Notes under the pieces: model-generated
Seen by the model: the letters and a program-made list of their open reading frames with translations, nothing else
Told to the model about the DNA's origin: nothing
The model's database searches: none
Position numbers and translations under genes: made by a program
Shown here: positions 25,542 through 33,565 of the stretch, one piece after another
How positions within the stretch are numbered: the first letter of the stretch is position 1
Layout: every line of letters begins with the position of its first letter
Assembly (NCBI GenBank): GCA_913064945.1
Contig: CAJYAN010000006.1
Span: forward strand, 124,001 to 188,000
Source of the DNA: an uncultured Gammaproteobacteria bacterium
Lineage (GTDB): Bacteria; Pseudomonadota; Gammaproteobacteria; UBA6429; Thiohalophilaceae
DNA length: 64,000 nucleotides
Direction: 5' to 3'

Positions 25542-27204
25542 TGTATTCACCTTCAGTAAATAGTGGAAGCGTAAAACTAAATGTTGTGCCATAAAATTCA
25601 TTTCTGGCTGCCCATAATCGACCGTGATGCGCCGCGATAATTGTTTGACATATCGTCAAGCCCATACCCATGCCAGTTTTTTTTGTTGTGTGGAATGGTT
25701 CAAATATTTTCTTCAGTTGCCCCCCCGTGAGTCCTGGACCAGCATCAATAATATTGACTTCAACTTCTTTTGTCTTTAGCGCCACAGTTTGTATAGTCAG
25801 AAATCGTTTTGTCATATCAATTTCTTCCATTGCATCAATTGCATTACGCGAAAGATTCAGAATGACTTGCTCAATCAAAATTCTATCTGCCATGATGTCA
25901 GGCAAACCACTCCCAAAATCAAGCCGCAACTCAACATTATGTGCTTTAAGCTCTATCGTGATTAAATGTAACGCTTCCCGGACAATATTATTAATGGAGG
26001 TCAGAGTAAATTTTAATTCTTTTTTGCTCGTAAACTCCCTGATTCGACGAATCACCTCCCCCGCTCGTTCAGCCTGCTCGCCAATATCATTTAATGATTG
26101 CATGAGGTCATTTCGACGTGCTTTGCCTGACAGTATAATCCGCCTACAGGCATCACTATAGATAGAGATCGCAGCCAGCGGTTGATTCAGCTCATGTGCG
26201 ATTTCGCTTGCCATTTCACCCATCGTACAGAGCCTCGAAAAGTGCACCGACTCAAGTAGACGTTTTCGGTCAATCATTTCAGACGCCAATTTATCTGTAA
26301 CGTCACCCATGAGTACAATTATGCCACATACGAAATTATCATCACTTACATCAGGTATAAGTATTGTGTTGATGTGTTTCTTTTTACCATCCGATGAATC
26401 TAACTCCATATCAAAACTTCTCTGCTCTCCAGAAAAACAATTTGTGATAAACCGATTGACATTTGAATAGGCCTGCTCACCCCATATTTCTCTGATAGAT
26501 TTTCCGATAATTTGATCCGCCGATGTGGAGAACCAGCTGGCGTAGGTTTTATTAATGAATATATGCTGCTCCGCGTTATTAATATAAGCGATCAATGCTG
26601 GGAGGCTATCAGATATAAGCTTTAGCTGTCTTGTCTGCAGCGTGGTCTCGCGCCTGATTTTATTATCCTCAGTAATATCGAAAAGTATACTCCTACATAA
26701 GTATTTTCCCGTCACAACATCTTTACTACGAATACTATCCATTCTAAGATCGTAAATCTTGCTGTTTTTTCCTTGTATTTGAATCTCTCCATATTTATGC
26801 GTATCAGACTGTAGTACGGCACGAATATGACTAAAAAATTTACCTACATCGTTTTTAACGAGCCAACGGGAGAATGGTGTATCAATAACTTTTATTCTGT
26901 CGCAGCCCAGCATGGTCACACCAGTAAGATTGATATTAATTACAGCTCCATTCTCATCAAACGACGCATAAGTCACCGGGGCGAGGTCATAGAGATCAGC
27001 AAAACGATTCCGAGCCTCTTCAAGCTTCTGCTGTGTCTCGCGTAATTCACGATTTTGAATTTCAAATTCAAGTTGATTTTTCTGGATGTTGGTGTTGATT
27101 TTTGAAAAACTATTTACTGCTGATGCAGCAGGCATCGGAGCTTGCAGCAAACGTAGCTTTTCTAGTAGTTGCTTCTTGCTCATCTTTTCAATTTCTAATC
27201 TCAT
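25531..27204 (-). CDS. PAS-domain sensor histidine kinase, FixL/TtrS-like
   Basis: 557 aa soluble kinase with no transmembrane helix, so it senses something in the cytoplasm. An N-terminal coiled coil (FEIQNRELRETQQKLEEARNRF) leads into a first PAS (DLYDLAPVTYASFDENG) and a second PAS (LKLISDSLPALIAYINN). The dimerisation helix carries His337 in EIAHELNQPLAAISIY, of the HPK4 type shared with FixL. The ATPase domain has NLSRNAIDAMEE, IDAGPGL and GMGMGLTICQTII. The conserved haem-binding features of FixL cannot be confirmed. It overlaps and pairs with the FixJ-like gene. Confidence 0.92.
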   Translation of the reverse strand: MRLEIEKMSKKQLLEKLRLLQAPMPAASAVNSFSKINTNIQKNQLEFEIQNRELRETQQKLEEARNRFADLYDLAPVTYASFDENGAVININLTGVTMLGCDRIKVIDTPFSRWLVKNDVGKFFSHIRAVLQSDTHKYGEIQIQGKNSKIYDLRMDSIRSKDVVTGKYLCRSILFDITEDNKIRRETTLQTRQLKLISDSLPALIAYINNAEQHIFINKTYASWFSTSADQIIGKSIREIWGEQAYSNVNRFITNCFSGEQRSFDMELDSSDGKKKHINTILIPDVSDDNFVCGIIVLMGDVTDKLASEMIDRKRLLESVHFSRLCTMGEMASEIAHELNQPLAAISIYSDACRRIILSGKARRNDLMQSLNDIGEQAERAGEVIRRIREFTSKKELKFTLTSINNIVREALHLITIELKAHNVELRLDFGSGLPDIMADRILIEQVILNLSRNAIDAMEEIDMTKRFLTIQTVALKTKEVEVNIIDAGPGLTGGQLKKIFEPFHTTKKTGMGMGLTICQTIIAAHHGRLWAARNEFYGTTFSFTLPLFTEGEYNAI

Positions 27205-28450
27205 ATATGTCCACCTCAGAATTTATCTTCCACTGATTTTTCTGCATGACCAACTAGCTTTGTCAATTTCAATTAGACACATCAATCCCGGAAACTTCTG
27301 ATATAGATCATAGCACCAACCCTATAACCAGAAAAACTCATACCGATGGACTGTTCACTACATCACATTGAAACCAGAGCGCTCGCCTGTCAATCGCTGA
27401 TGTTTCTGAGGTCGATGGACTTCATGACAATCTCACGTATGCCAATATTGATATCGACAGCACAATATAGCAGGCCTTGCGCTTGGTCTGTTCGTCGGTC
27501 GTGCCGGAGGTACCGTTGCCTCCGCAGGAGACTACTGTCTACCAGACGAGGCTCACACAAAGTCATTTACCTGTGAGCGCTGTTGTAAGACTCCTCCGCT
27601 TGCCAAAGGACTAAGCTTCGCTCCTTCTTCAACTGACGGTTAAATTTCACTGGATTTTTAACCTGTTAGTCAGTCCCTACACAGCACCAGGCTGGCAAAC
27701 CAGTGATCGTATTATCCATATTCTAGTATAGGTGCTTTTACCTATATAATCGATAAACGTCCAGCGGCATGCCAGTGTCTTTCCTGGTATTGCGCGATAC
27801 TAGCAGGCTATTCTATATACGCCTGATTTTGTACGGGTAATACGAGGCATTGAAATTTATGACAATCGCTACCGGAAGACGTTCTGCTGACTAATAGGAC
27901 ATTGGCAAAAAAGCCACGGAACGAGCCTGACATCACACGGTTAATAGCAATTCAGCGACACACTAAACCACCTCAGTGTGGTATTTGTTACGGAAATAAT
28001 CACCGAGAGTATACAGCCTACTATACAGCTCCCACTCCCCGCTTGAGTCTCGGTACCGGCACAACGGATTTGCAACAGGTGGCACAAAAATGGCCTCGAA
28101 TGGTGCTTTTCCTGCCATCCTAACGACATGGCAATAAGCAATCCCCCTCATCCCTGAATCAACGATTTTATAGGTTTGCTCCAGACCACGGCAAATTTAA
28201 TATTTTTCACCCACGATAGTTTATTGATCACCCGGACAAATGCGGCTTAATCTACGATATCTGGACTACACTCGTTAGATTGGCTTCATCGGGGACTGTT
28301 ATTAATGACGCGAGTTGATGCAGAATTGATAAATCCACCATGCCTGCACTTGTGTAACTTAACAACACAAACCATCGAAAGCATTAACATCGTCGTCAGG
28401 TATTCAGCGGTTTAACGTTATGCTTCACATTCACTGACAATATGACACAC
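27205..28450. other. Long intergenic region without a supportable gene
   Basis: About 1.25 kb between the kinase gene and the aldolase promoter. Short frames are present on both strands but none has a ribosome binding site plus gene-like composition. One segment at about 27400-27640 reads like two adjacent fragments in different frames (DVSEVDGLHDNLTYANIDID, then GLALGLFVGRAGGTVASAGD), which may be a decayed gene. The unit is unusually long for this compact chromosome. Confidence 0.45.
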
Positions 28451-28456
28451 TATACT
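28451..28456 (+). promoter_or_regulatory. Candidate -10 element of the aldolase promoter
   Basis: TATACT at this position has a weak upstream partner (ATTCAC about 16 bases before). It would start transcription near 28463 and give an untranslated leader of about 150 bases before the aldolase ATG. The leader contains the 12-codon frame described separately. Confidence 0.3.
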
Positions 28457-28472
28457 GAGCCAGGAAGGAGAC

Positions 28473-28511
28473 ATGTTTATTGCACGTAATATTACCTATA
28501 TCGATCTATAA
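28473..28511 (+). CDS. Possible 12-aa leader peptide upstream of the aldolase
   Basis: ATG at 28473 is preceded by GGAAGGAG at ideal spacing, a better ribosome binding site than that of the aldolase itself. It encodes MFIARNITYIDL followed by TAA. Such a short frame could be a translated leader affecting the downstream gene, or chance. There is no run of one amino acid as in attenuators. Confidence 0.25.
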   Translation: MFIARNITYIDL

Positions 28512-28610
28512 CCGCATTAACCTGAGCTCTAACCACTACTTGTAGTGAAAAACACCATCGTACCGAACTGACTAAAACGACGCTTTGCCAACCATTCAAT
28601 GAGGATTGCC

Positions 28611-29633
28611 ATGACGAACAAAGTAGAAATGCAGGAAACGATAGAGGCCATGGTACAAAAGGGAAAAGGTATTATCGCTATTGATGAAAGTCAGCCTACC
28701 ATCGCCAAACGCTTTAAACCCATTGACGTCGACTCTACGGAAGAAAACCGTCGTGCCTGGCGAAGTCTATTGCTGTCGACAGCGCATCTCGGTAATTACA
28801 TTAGTGGTGCGATTCTATTTGAAGAAACCCTGTTACAAAAAGACGAGCATGGTAATTCGCTCCCTGAAGTTGCGACGTCCAATGGCATCGTCACCGGCAT
28901 TAAAGTCGACAAAGGCAAAATCCCACTGGTTAATACCCCTGGTGACATGATTACGCAGGGGCTCGATGGCCTGGCTGACCGCCTGCAAGCCTACAAGACA
29001 CAGGGGGCACGCTTTGCAAAATGGCGCGAAGTCTATCCCATCAGCCCGGGCAACCCGACAACGCTTGGTATTGAGGCGAATGCCGAGGTGCTGGCACGCT
29101 ACGCCGCCATCTGTCAATCGGTCGGTATTGTGCCCATTGTCGAACCCGAAGTCCTCATCGATGGTGACCATACGATTGAACGCTGTGCAGAGGTCATCGA
29201 GCTGGTTCAGCATGCGGTCTACCATGCCCTGCATCGTCACAAGGTCATTCTCGAATATACCATTCTCAAACCCAGCATGGTGACACCCGGCAAGGAATCC
29301 ACCAGCAAGGCCAGTCCAGAGGAAGTGGCCCGCCACACCGTCAAAGTCTTGCGCCGCACAGTACCTGCGGCGGTACCCAGCATCAATTTTCTCTCCGGTG
29401 GTCAAACAGATGAGGAGGCAACGGCCAATCTCAACGCCATGAATTCCCTCTACTCTGGTGAACCCTGGGAACTGTCCTTTTCCTATGGCCGCGCCCTGCA
29501 ACAAGCCGCGTTAAAGGCATGGCAGGGTAAAACTGAAAAGGTTCAGCAGGCCCAGGACGCTCTCTTAAAGCGTGCCCGGTTAAACGGGGCAGCAAGATAC
29601 GGGACATACCAGAAGGCGATGGAAAAAGATTAA
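28611..29633 (+). CDS. Class I fructose-bisphosphate aldolase
   Basis: 340 aa Schiff-base aldolase, cleaving fructose 1,6-bisphosphate to dihydroxyacetone phosphate and glyceraldehyde 3-phosphate in glycolysis, gluconeogenesis or the Calvin cycle. It is of the eukaryote-like class I type: GIIAIDESQPTIAKRF, RRAWRSLLL, ISGAILFEETLLQ, IVPIVEPEVLIDG, the catalytic Lys220 in YTILKPSMVTPG, and SINFLSGGQTDEEAT with AYG-like FSYGRALQQAALKAW. I chose the ATG at 28611 because GAGGA lies about six bases upstream; an ATG at 28599 overlaps that site. Confidence 0.95.
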   Translation: MTNKVEMQETIEAMVQKGKGIIAIDESQPTIAKRFKPIDVDSTEENRRAWRSLLLSTAHLGNYISGAILFEETLLQKDEHGNSLPEVATSNGIVTGIKVDKGKIPLVNTPGDMITQGLDGLADRLQAYKTQGARFAKWREVYPISPGNPTTLGIEANAEVLARYAAICQSVGIVPIVEPEVLIDGDHTIERCAEVIELVQHAVYHALHRHKVILEYTILKPSMVTPGKESTSKASPEEVARHTVKVLRRTVPAAVPSINFLSGGQTDEEATANLNAMNSLYSGEPWELSFSYGRALQQAALKAWQGKTEKVQQAQDALLKRARLNGAARYGTYQKAMEKD

Positions 29634-29749
29634 GACGTCGACAAATTTCCCGATGCGCTGTAGCGACCATCAGGGATGCACCTAGGCGTACAACTTTACC
29701 CGCAGCAAGCTGGTCAGCACTGTTAAGACTAAGCTGCTTTACTGCAGGC

Positions 29750-29776
29750 AAAAAAAGGGGGCAGTAAAACTGCCCC
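29750..29776 (-). terminator. Rho-independent terminator for leftward transcription
   Basis: A perfect 8-bp stem (GGGGCAGT / ACTGCCCC, three-base loop) is followed on the minus strand by seven T residues. On the plus strand no T run follows it. It therefore ends transcripts coming from the modABC direction, some 420 bases past modC, and implies that the region between was once or is still transcribed with modABC. Confidence 0.8.
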
Positions 29777-29844
29777 AATTAACCTAAGGAAATTGATAGA
29801 GGAGTTACCAATTCACAGATAATACCTAGCAAGCGTTGTGCCAA

Positions 29845-30169
29845 TTATGAAGTTATAGCGTGGATGGGTAATTTCAATTTGTCGACAAGATAATAGATGG
29901 TGTCCCTGACCGCTTTTGGCGCAAAATAAATACCCTCAAGCCCATCACGCACCAAATTATAACGCACTTCTCACCGTTTAATTCTATGCCCCTGGTGTCT
30001 GTCGCCGGCCGCCAGATTCGTCTCGTCGGTAATTGTAAACGTCGCACCTGGTGTGCGTGATAGCAATCCGTCACACACGCGCAAATAATGGTCTATCGGT
30101 GGCTCGCTGCCAGGGTGGATCACCAATCACATCATCTAGCGATGCAGGGCGTACACTATAGACAGTCAT
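29845..30169 (-). pseudogene. Decayed gene downstream of modC
   Basis: On the minus strand a frame starts MTVYSVRPASLDDVIGDPPW at 30169 and stops early; a shift gives LRVCDGLLSRTPGATFTITD and ETNLAAGDRHQGHRIKR, then one in-frame TGA, then RYNLVRDGLEGIYFAPKAV, RDTIYYLVDKLKLPIHAITS and TAA. Put together this looks like a protein of about 105 aa broken by a frameshift and a nonsense codon. I do not recognise the family. It lies between modC and the minus-strand terminator, so it was probably the last gene of the mod operon. Confidence 0.35.
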
Positions 30170-30194
30170 CTTGTACACAGAGAATCGTGACCCT

Positions 30195-31298
30195 TCAGGC
30201 AGTTGTCCTGGAGGTTAGATTATTATTCTCATGGCTTGCGGTAATCGGTTTATGTGCCTGACCGGCGTCAGCCAAAGCGCGTAAAAATGCCTGTGGAAAA
30301 TAAAGATGTGTCGTTTCACCCGCTGCTGGCACCGGTTCGTCCCAGGGGCGGTGAACAACAAGACAGTTACCATCCGGTAAGCGACAATAAAGTATCCTTA
30401 CTGCCCCGTTCACAATACTTTCGACAATACTGACCTCCAGGCTATCACTGCTGGAATTCTGACGAGTCAGGCGGATATGCTCGGGACGTATCGTAAGCCA
30501 GTCCGTGTCTGGTGATATCTCGCGGTCGAGCTTCAAGCGACCCCATTTCCCTGAAACTGAATCACTGGAAATGCTCTGTACGGCAAGAAAATTTTGCCAC
30601 CCAAGTGCCTGCGCCGCCTGTCGGGTTGTAGGATTGTTAAAGACGTCCGTCAAAGTTCCAAACTCGTATAATTCACCACGCACAATGACACCGACATGGT
30701 CTGCAAGATAATGGATGTCATCCAGATCATGAGTCACCATCACTACCGGTATATTTAACGATTGCACAACCGCCTTAAGCTGCTGACGCAAATGAACTCG
30801 CAGAGTCGGGTCTGCAGCGGAGAAGGGTTCGTCAAGCAATAAGACATCGGGTTCATGCGCCAACGCCCTGGCCAGGGCGACACGCTGTTTTTGCCCGCCA
30901 GACAGTTGTGCAGGATAGTCGTGTGCATAGTTCTGTAGTTCCAGACGTTGCAGCCAGTGTCGAACCAAAGCCTTTCGTATTGAGCGATGAACCCCATAAC
31001 CGATATTCGCACTGACCGTCATGTGGCCAAATAGGGCGTACTCCTGAAAGACGAGGCCAACGCGTCGTTGTTGAGGACCGCGCATTATCTTTTTTTGTGA
31101 GTCATACCAGATATGGCTATCACTAGAGAGCAGACCACGATCCGGTTTTTCCAGGCCAGCGATGATCCGAAGCAGTGTCGACTTACCACTTCCGGAGGGG
31201 CCAAGCAATGCGGTCACGCCTTTTTTAGGAATGGTACAGTTCACCGAAAAATGAAATGCGTTACGCTGTAGCTCGACATTTACCGAAAGCTGACTCAT
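30195..31298 (-). CDS. modC: ModC, molybdate ABC transporter ATP-binding protein
   Basis: 367 aa cytoplasmic ATPase of the molybdate importer. Walker A is LLGPSGSGKSTLLRII, the signature is LSGGQKQRVALARALAHEP, Walker B LLLDEPFSAAD and the H-loop VMVTHDLDDIHYLAD. The C-terminal part from about residue 280 (WLTIRPEHIRL to the end) fits the Mop/TOBE molybdate-binding domain. Its start overlaps the modB stop by four bases. Confidence 0.94.
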   Translation of the reverse strand: MSQLSVNVELQRNAFHFSVNCTIPKKGVTALLGPSGSGKSTLLRIIAGLEKPDRGLLSSDSHIWYDSQKKIMRGPQQRRVGLVFQEYALFGHMTVSANIGYGVHRSIRKALVRHWLQRLELQNYAHDYPAQLSGGQKQRVALARALAHEPDVLLLDEPFSAADPTLRVHLRQQLKAVVQSLNIPVVMVTHDLDDIHYLADHVGVIVRGELYEFGTLTDVFNNPTTRQAAQALGWQNFLAVQSISSDSVSGKWGRLKLDREISPDTDWLTIRPEHIRLTRQNSSSDSLEVSIVESIVNGAVRILYCRLPDGNCLVVHRPWDEPVPAAGETTHLYFPQAFLRALADAGQAHKPITASHENNNLTSRTTA

Positions 31299-31975
31299 GC
31301 TGCCACCCCACTATACCAGCGACGGTTGATCGCATAGACAATGAATAATACAACAAATGAAAATGCCAGCAAAATAAGAGAGAGGTTATTGGCGGCGGTA
31401 TAATTAAAACTCTCTACGTGTTCATATATTGCGATCGAGACAACCTGAGTTTTACCCGGAATATTACCTCCAACCATTAGCACAACACCAAACTCACCCA
31501 GGGTATGGGCAAATCCCAGCACAATTGCCGTAAGAAAACCACGACGTCCCTGCGGTAAAATAATAGTAAGAAATGTCCACCATGGTGATGCACCTAATGT
31601 CCATGCCGCTTCGATGGCGCGACGATCCAGACGTTCAAAGGCGTTCTGCAACGGTTGCACAACAAATGGCAAGGAGTACAGACAGGAAGCGATCACTAGA
31701 CCGCCAAAACTAAAGGCCAATGGCGCCCCAGTGAAGGATTGCCAAAAGCCCCCAAGAGGTCCATGTGCACCGAGGAGCACTAACAGATAGAAACCCAACA
31801 CGGTGGGTGGTAACACTAGCGGTAGCGCAGTAACCGTTTCAACGACAACCTTGAAACGATGTCGCGTTTGAGAAAGCCACCATGCCAATGGCGTACCTAA
31901 AGCAAGCAGAATTATCACCGTCAACGTTGCCAGTTGCAGTGTTAGACTCATCGCTTGCCAGTCGTTCATTGTCAT
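31295..31975 (-). CDS. modB: ModB, molybdate ABC transporter permease
   Basis: About 226 aa inner-membrane permease with five or six helices. Diagnostic: TLQLATLTVIILLALGTPLAWW, LPLVLPPTVLGFYLL, and the EAA loop AIEAAWTLGASPWWTFLTIILP followed by GFAHTLGEFGVVLMVGGNIPG. I chose the ATG at 31975 (a further ATG is at 31969); a start at 32017 would overlap modA by 26 bases and add a non-hydrophobic tail. No strong ribosome binding site marks any choice. Confidence 0.93.
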   Translation of the reverse strand: MTMNDWQAMSLTLQLATLTVIILLALGTPLAWWLSQTRHRFKVVVETVTALPLVLPPTVLGFYLLVLLGAHGPLGGFWQSFTGAPLAFSFGGLVIASCLYSLPFVVQPLQNAFERLDRRAIEAAWTLGASPWWTFLTIILPQGRRGFLTAIVLGFAHTLGEFGVVLMVGGNIPGKTQVVSIAIYEHVESFNYTAANNLSLILLAFSFVVLFIVYAINRRWYSGVAA

Positions 31976-31991
31976 AATAAAACCGTTAGTG

Positions 31992-32804
31992 CTATTTTCC
32001 CAGGCCCCCGTAGCCATATTTTTCTATCAACAGCTGCATAACTGCCGGGCTGTGTAAAAACTCCAGAAATGCTCTGGCTTCGATTTTGATTCGACTACGG
32101 GATAATATCACCGCCTGTTGCTCAATTGGCTGGTACCAGCCTCGCGGGATAGTGACGTACTGAAGTTTAGCCGAATTTTCCTGTGATTTCACCTGCGACA
32201 AGGCAACCAAGCCAAGCGCCACGTTACCACTGCGTGCGAAATAAAAAGTCTGACCAATATTTTCACCTTTTATTAAACGCGGTTGAACCTTCCGCCAAAT
32301 ACCGAGATGCTGGAGGACTTCTCGGGCGGCTACTCCATAAGGTGCGATCGTCGGATTAGCAATGGCAAGGTGATCCCAATGGTTAGATTTGAGTATGAAA
32401 TCCGCCTGTTTCCCAGCTAGGATTATACGGCTTGAGTACAATGCCAGTCGGCCCACGGCGTAGGTCAGGCGACTGTCTGCCAATGCCAAGCCTCCTTTTA
32501 CCAAACGTCCCGGCTCACGTGCATTTGCTGCCATAAAAACATCATAGGGAGCGCCATTGATAATTTGCGCGTAGAGCTTCCCGGTAGAACCACTGCTAAT
32601 CGAAACGCTAATACCGCTGATTGCTTGAAATTGCAGTGCAAGTGCCTTACTCGCCGCCAGAAAATTACTTGCCACCGCGACATGCAACGTTACAGCATAG
32701 ACAGCCTTACCTAACCCCGGCAGAAAATAGATCATCCCGATAATGGCTGCACGTAATATCGGAGAATTCACCAGTTTACGCCTGGTCTTTACATCGTTTA
32801 ACAT
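31992..32804 (-). CDS. modA: ModA, periplasmic molybdate-binding protein
   Basis: 270 aa precursor with a signal peptide (AAIIGMIYFLPGLGKAVYA) after a basic start. The mature part begins VTLHVAVASNFLAASKALALQFQ and contains ISSGSTGKLYAQIINGAPYDVFMAAN, the segment with Ser and Tyr residues that bind the oxyanion in ModA. GGAGAG precedes the ATG at good spacing. It is the first gene of modABC; I see no ModE-type palindrome in the 250 bases upstream. Confidence 0.93.
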   Translation of the reverse strand: MLNDVKTRRKLVNSPILRAAIIGMIYFLPGLGKAVYAVTLHVAVASNFLAASKALALQFQAISGISVSISSGSTGKLYAQIINGAPYDVFMAANAREPGRLVKGGLALADSRLTYAVGRLALYSSRIILAGKQADFILKSNHWDHLAIANPTIAPYGVAAREVLQHLGIWRKVQPRLIKGENIGQTFYFARSGNVALGLVALSQVKSQENSAKLQYVTIPRGWYQPIEQQAVILSRSRIKIEARAFLEFLHSPAVMQLLIEKYGYGGLGK

Positions 32805-33064
32805 TCTTACTCTCCAGTAATCGCACTGTAAACGTATCGTAACAACACAATCTCGCTGGATATCGCCACCAGCACCTCGTAATTGAAATAAATTTTTTCA
32901 CAAGTTCAGCGGACTCAGGAAGTGGGCAGTGGCATTTAATCTGGGTGTACAAACAGTCAGCAAACCACCGGCACCATCAATACAATTACCAAAATCGACG
33001 TCCATTTTGTTATTATACTCTGCGCCCCAAATCACTGGGAAAATATTTTTTAGATAATAACGTG

Positions 33065-33333
33065 CTAATTGACATGGTCAACATAGCATCGACCAACTGA
33101 TTGCATAATCTGCGACAAACTATATTCCAGATTCGGTGTTGCCAGCAGATGTATATGAGTGGTCATAAGGACATAGGCATGGATTGCATAAGCATACTTA
33201 TCAGTCGCATCAGCGAGATACTTCAGATAAAAGTGCAGTCCTCTTCGGCATAAAAGCATGCCTAGCGGTCATTACCTCTTTGTACCACATGCTGCGGCAC
33301 ACCTACCAATGTAAATCGTTGCTTTCTTGCCAA
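33065..33333 (-). pseudogene. Broken RAYT (REP-associated tyrosine transposase, Y1/IS200-like)
   Basis: Reading the minus strand from a TTG at 33333 with GGAGG before it gives ARKQRFTLVGVPQHVVQRGNDR, a stop (TAG where the family has CAG), ACFYAEED, a one-base frameshift, then FYLKYLADATDKYAYAIHAY, VLMTTHIHLLATP, and LSQIMQSVGRCYVDHVN. The HIH metal-binding motif of HUH/Y1 enzymes is clear. The rest, including the catalytic Tyr region and C-terminus, is missing, so the element is dead. RAYTs mobilise REP palindromes; a REP-like palindrome lies about 200 bases away. Confidence 0.85.
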
Positions 33334-33393
33334 TACAACCTCCATGTTTATCACTCGGATTCTCTTTCTATGAGAATCATCTTCACTTTCAAT

Positions 33394-33483
33394 CTATATT
33401 AGTGTTAATTGTTCTCCGGCTCCATTTTTTCGATTCAGGCTATAGAGATTTGCACGTGCTTCGGTTGCTTTTACAATAGTCAT
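33394..33483 (-). pseudogene. Truncated Phd/YefM-type antitoxin remnant
   Basis: A 29-codon frame with an excellent ribosome binding site (AGGAGG seven bases before ATG). It begins MTIVKATEARANLYSL, the typical N-terminus of Phd/YefM antitoxins (a DNA-binding fold of about 80 aa), then diverges (NRKNGAGEQLTLI) and stops. No toxin gene follows; the broken RAYT starts about 60 bases further on. I read it as the stump of a lost toxin-antitoxin pair. It could still be expressed as a short peptide. Confidence 0.7.
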
Positions 33484-33530
33484 ATTGGTTACCTCCTATA
33501 AGGACAGATTTATTTAACCCCCTCACCCTG

Positions 33531-33553
33531 CCCTCTCCCTCAAGGGTAGAGGG
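33531..33553. repeat. REP-like palindrome
   Basis: CCCTCTCCCT CA AGGG T AGAGGG forms a ten-base-pair hairpin with one bulge, preceded by CCCCCTCACCCTG. Short GC-rich palindromes of this CCCTCWCCC style recur between genes in many gammaproteobacteria. It lies just after the MFS stop and near the broken RAYT. It could also act as a transcription terminator without a T run. Confidence 0.6.
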
Positions 33554-33565
33554 ACTAGCATCTGA

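Noticed and set aside
28080-28095. TGGCAC-N5-TGGC, resembling a sigma-54 site
   Set aside because: The -12 element lacks the TTGC core and no gene follows at a suitable distance.
27902-28123. 73-codon frame in the long gap
   Set aside because: No ribosome binding site, no protein-like pattern, no family.
28833-29504. 223-codon open frame opposite the class I aldolase
   Set aside because: It is antisense to a clear aldolase gene whose active site and length are intact; composition follows from the codon pattern of the real gene.
32805-33060. Search for a ModE palindrome or molybdenum-cofactor riboswitch upstream of modA
   Set aside because: No matching palindrome or conserved helices could be seen.
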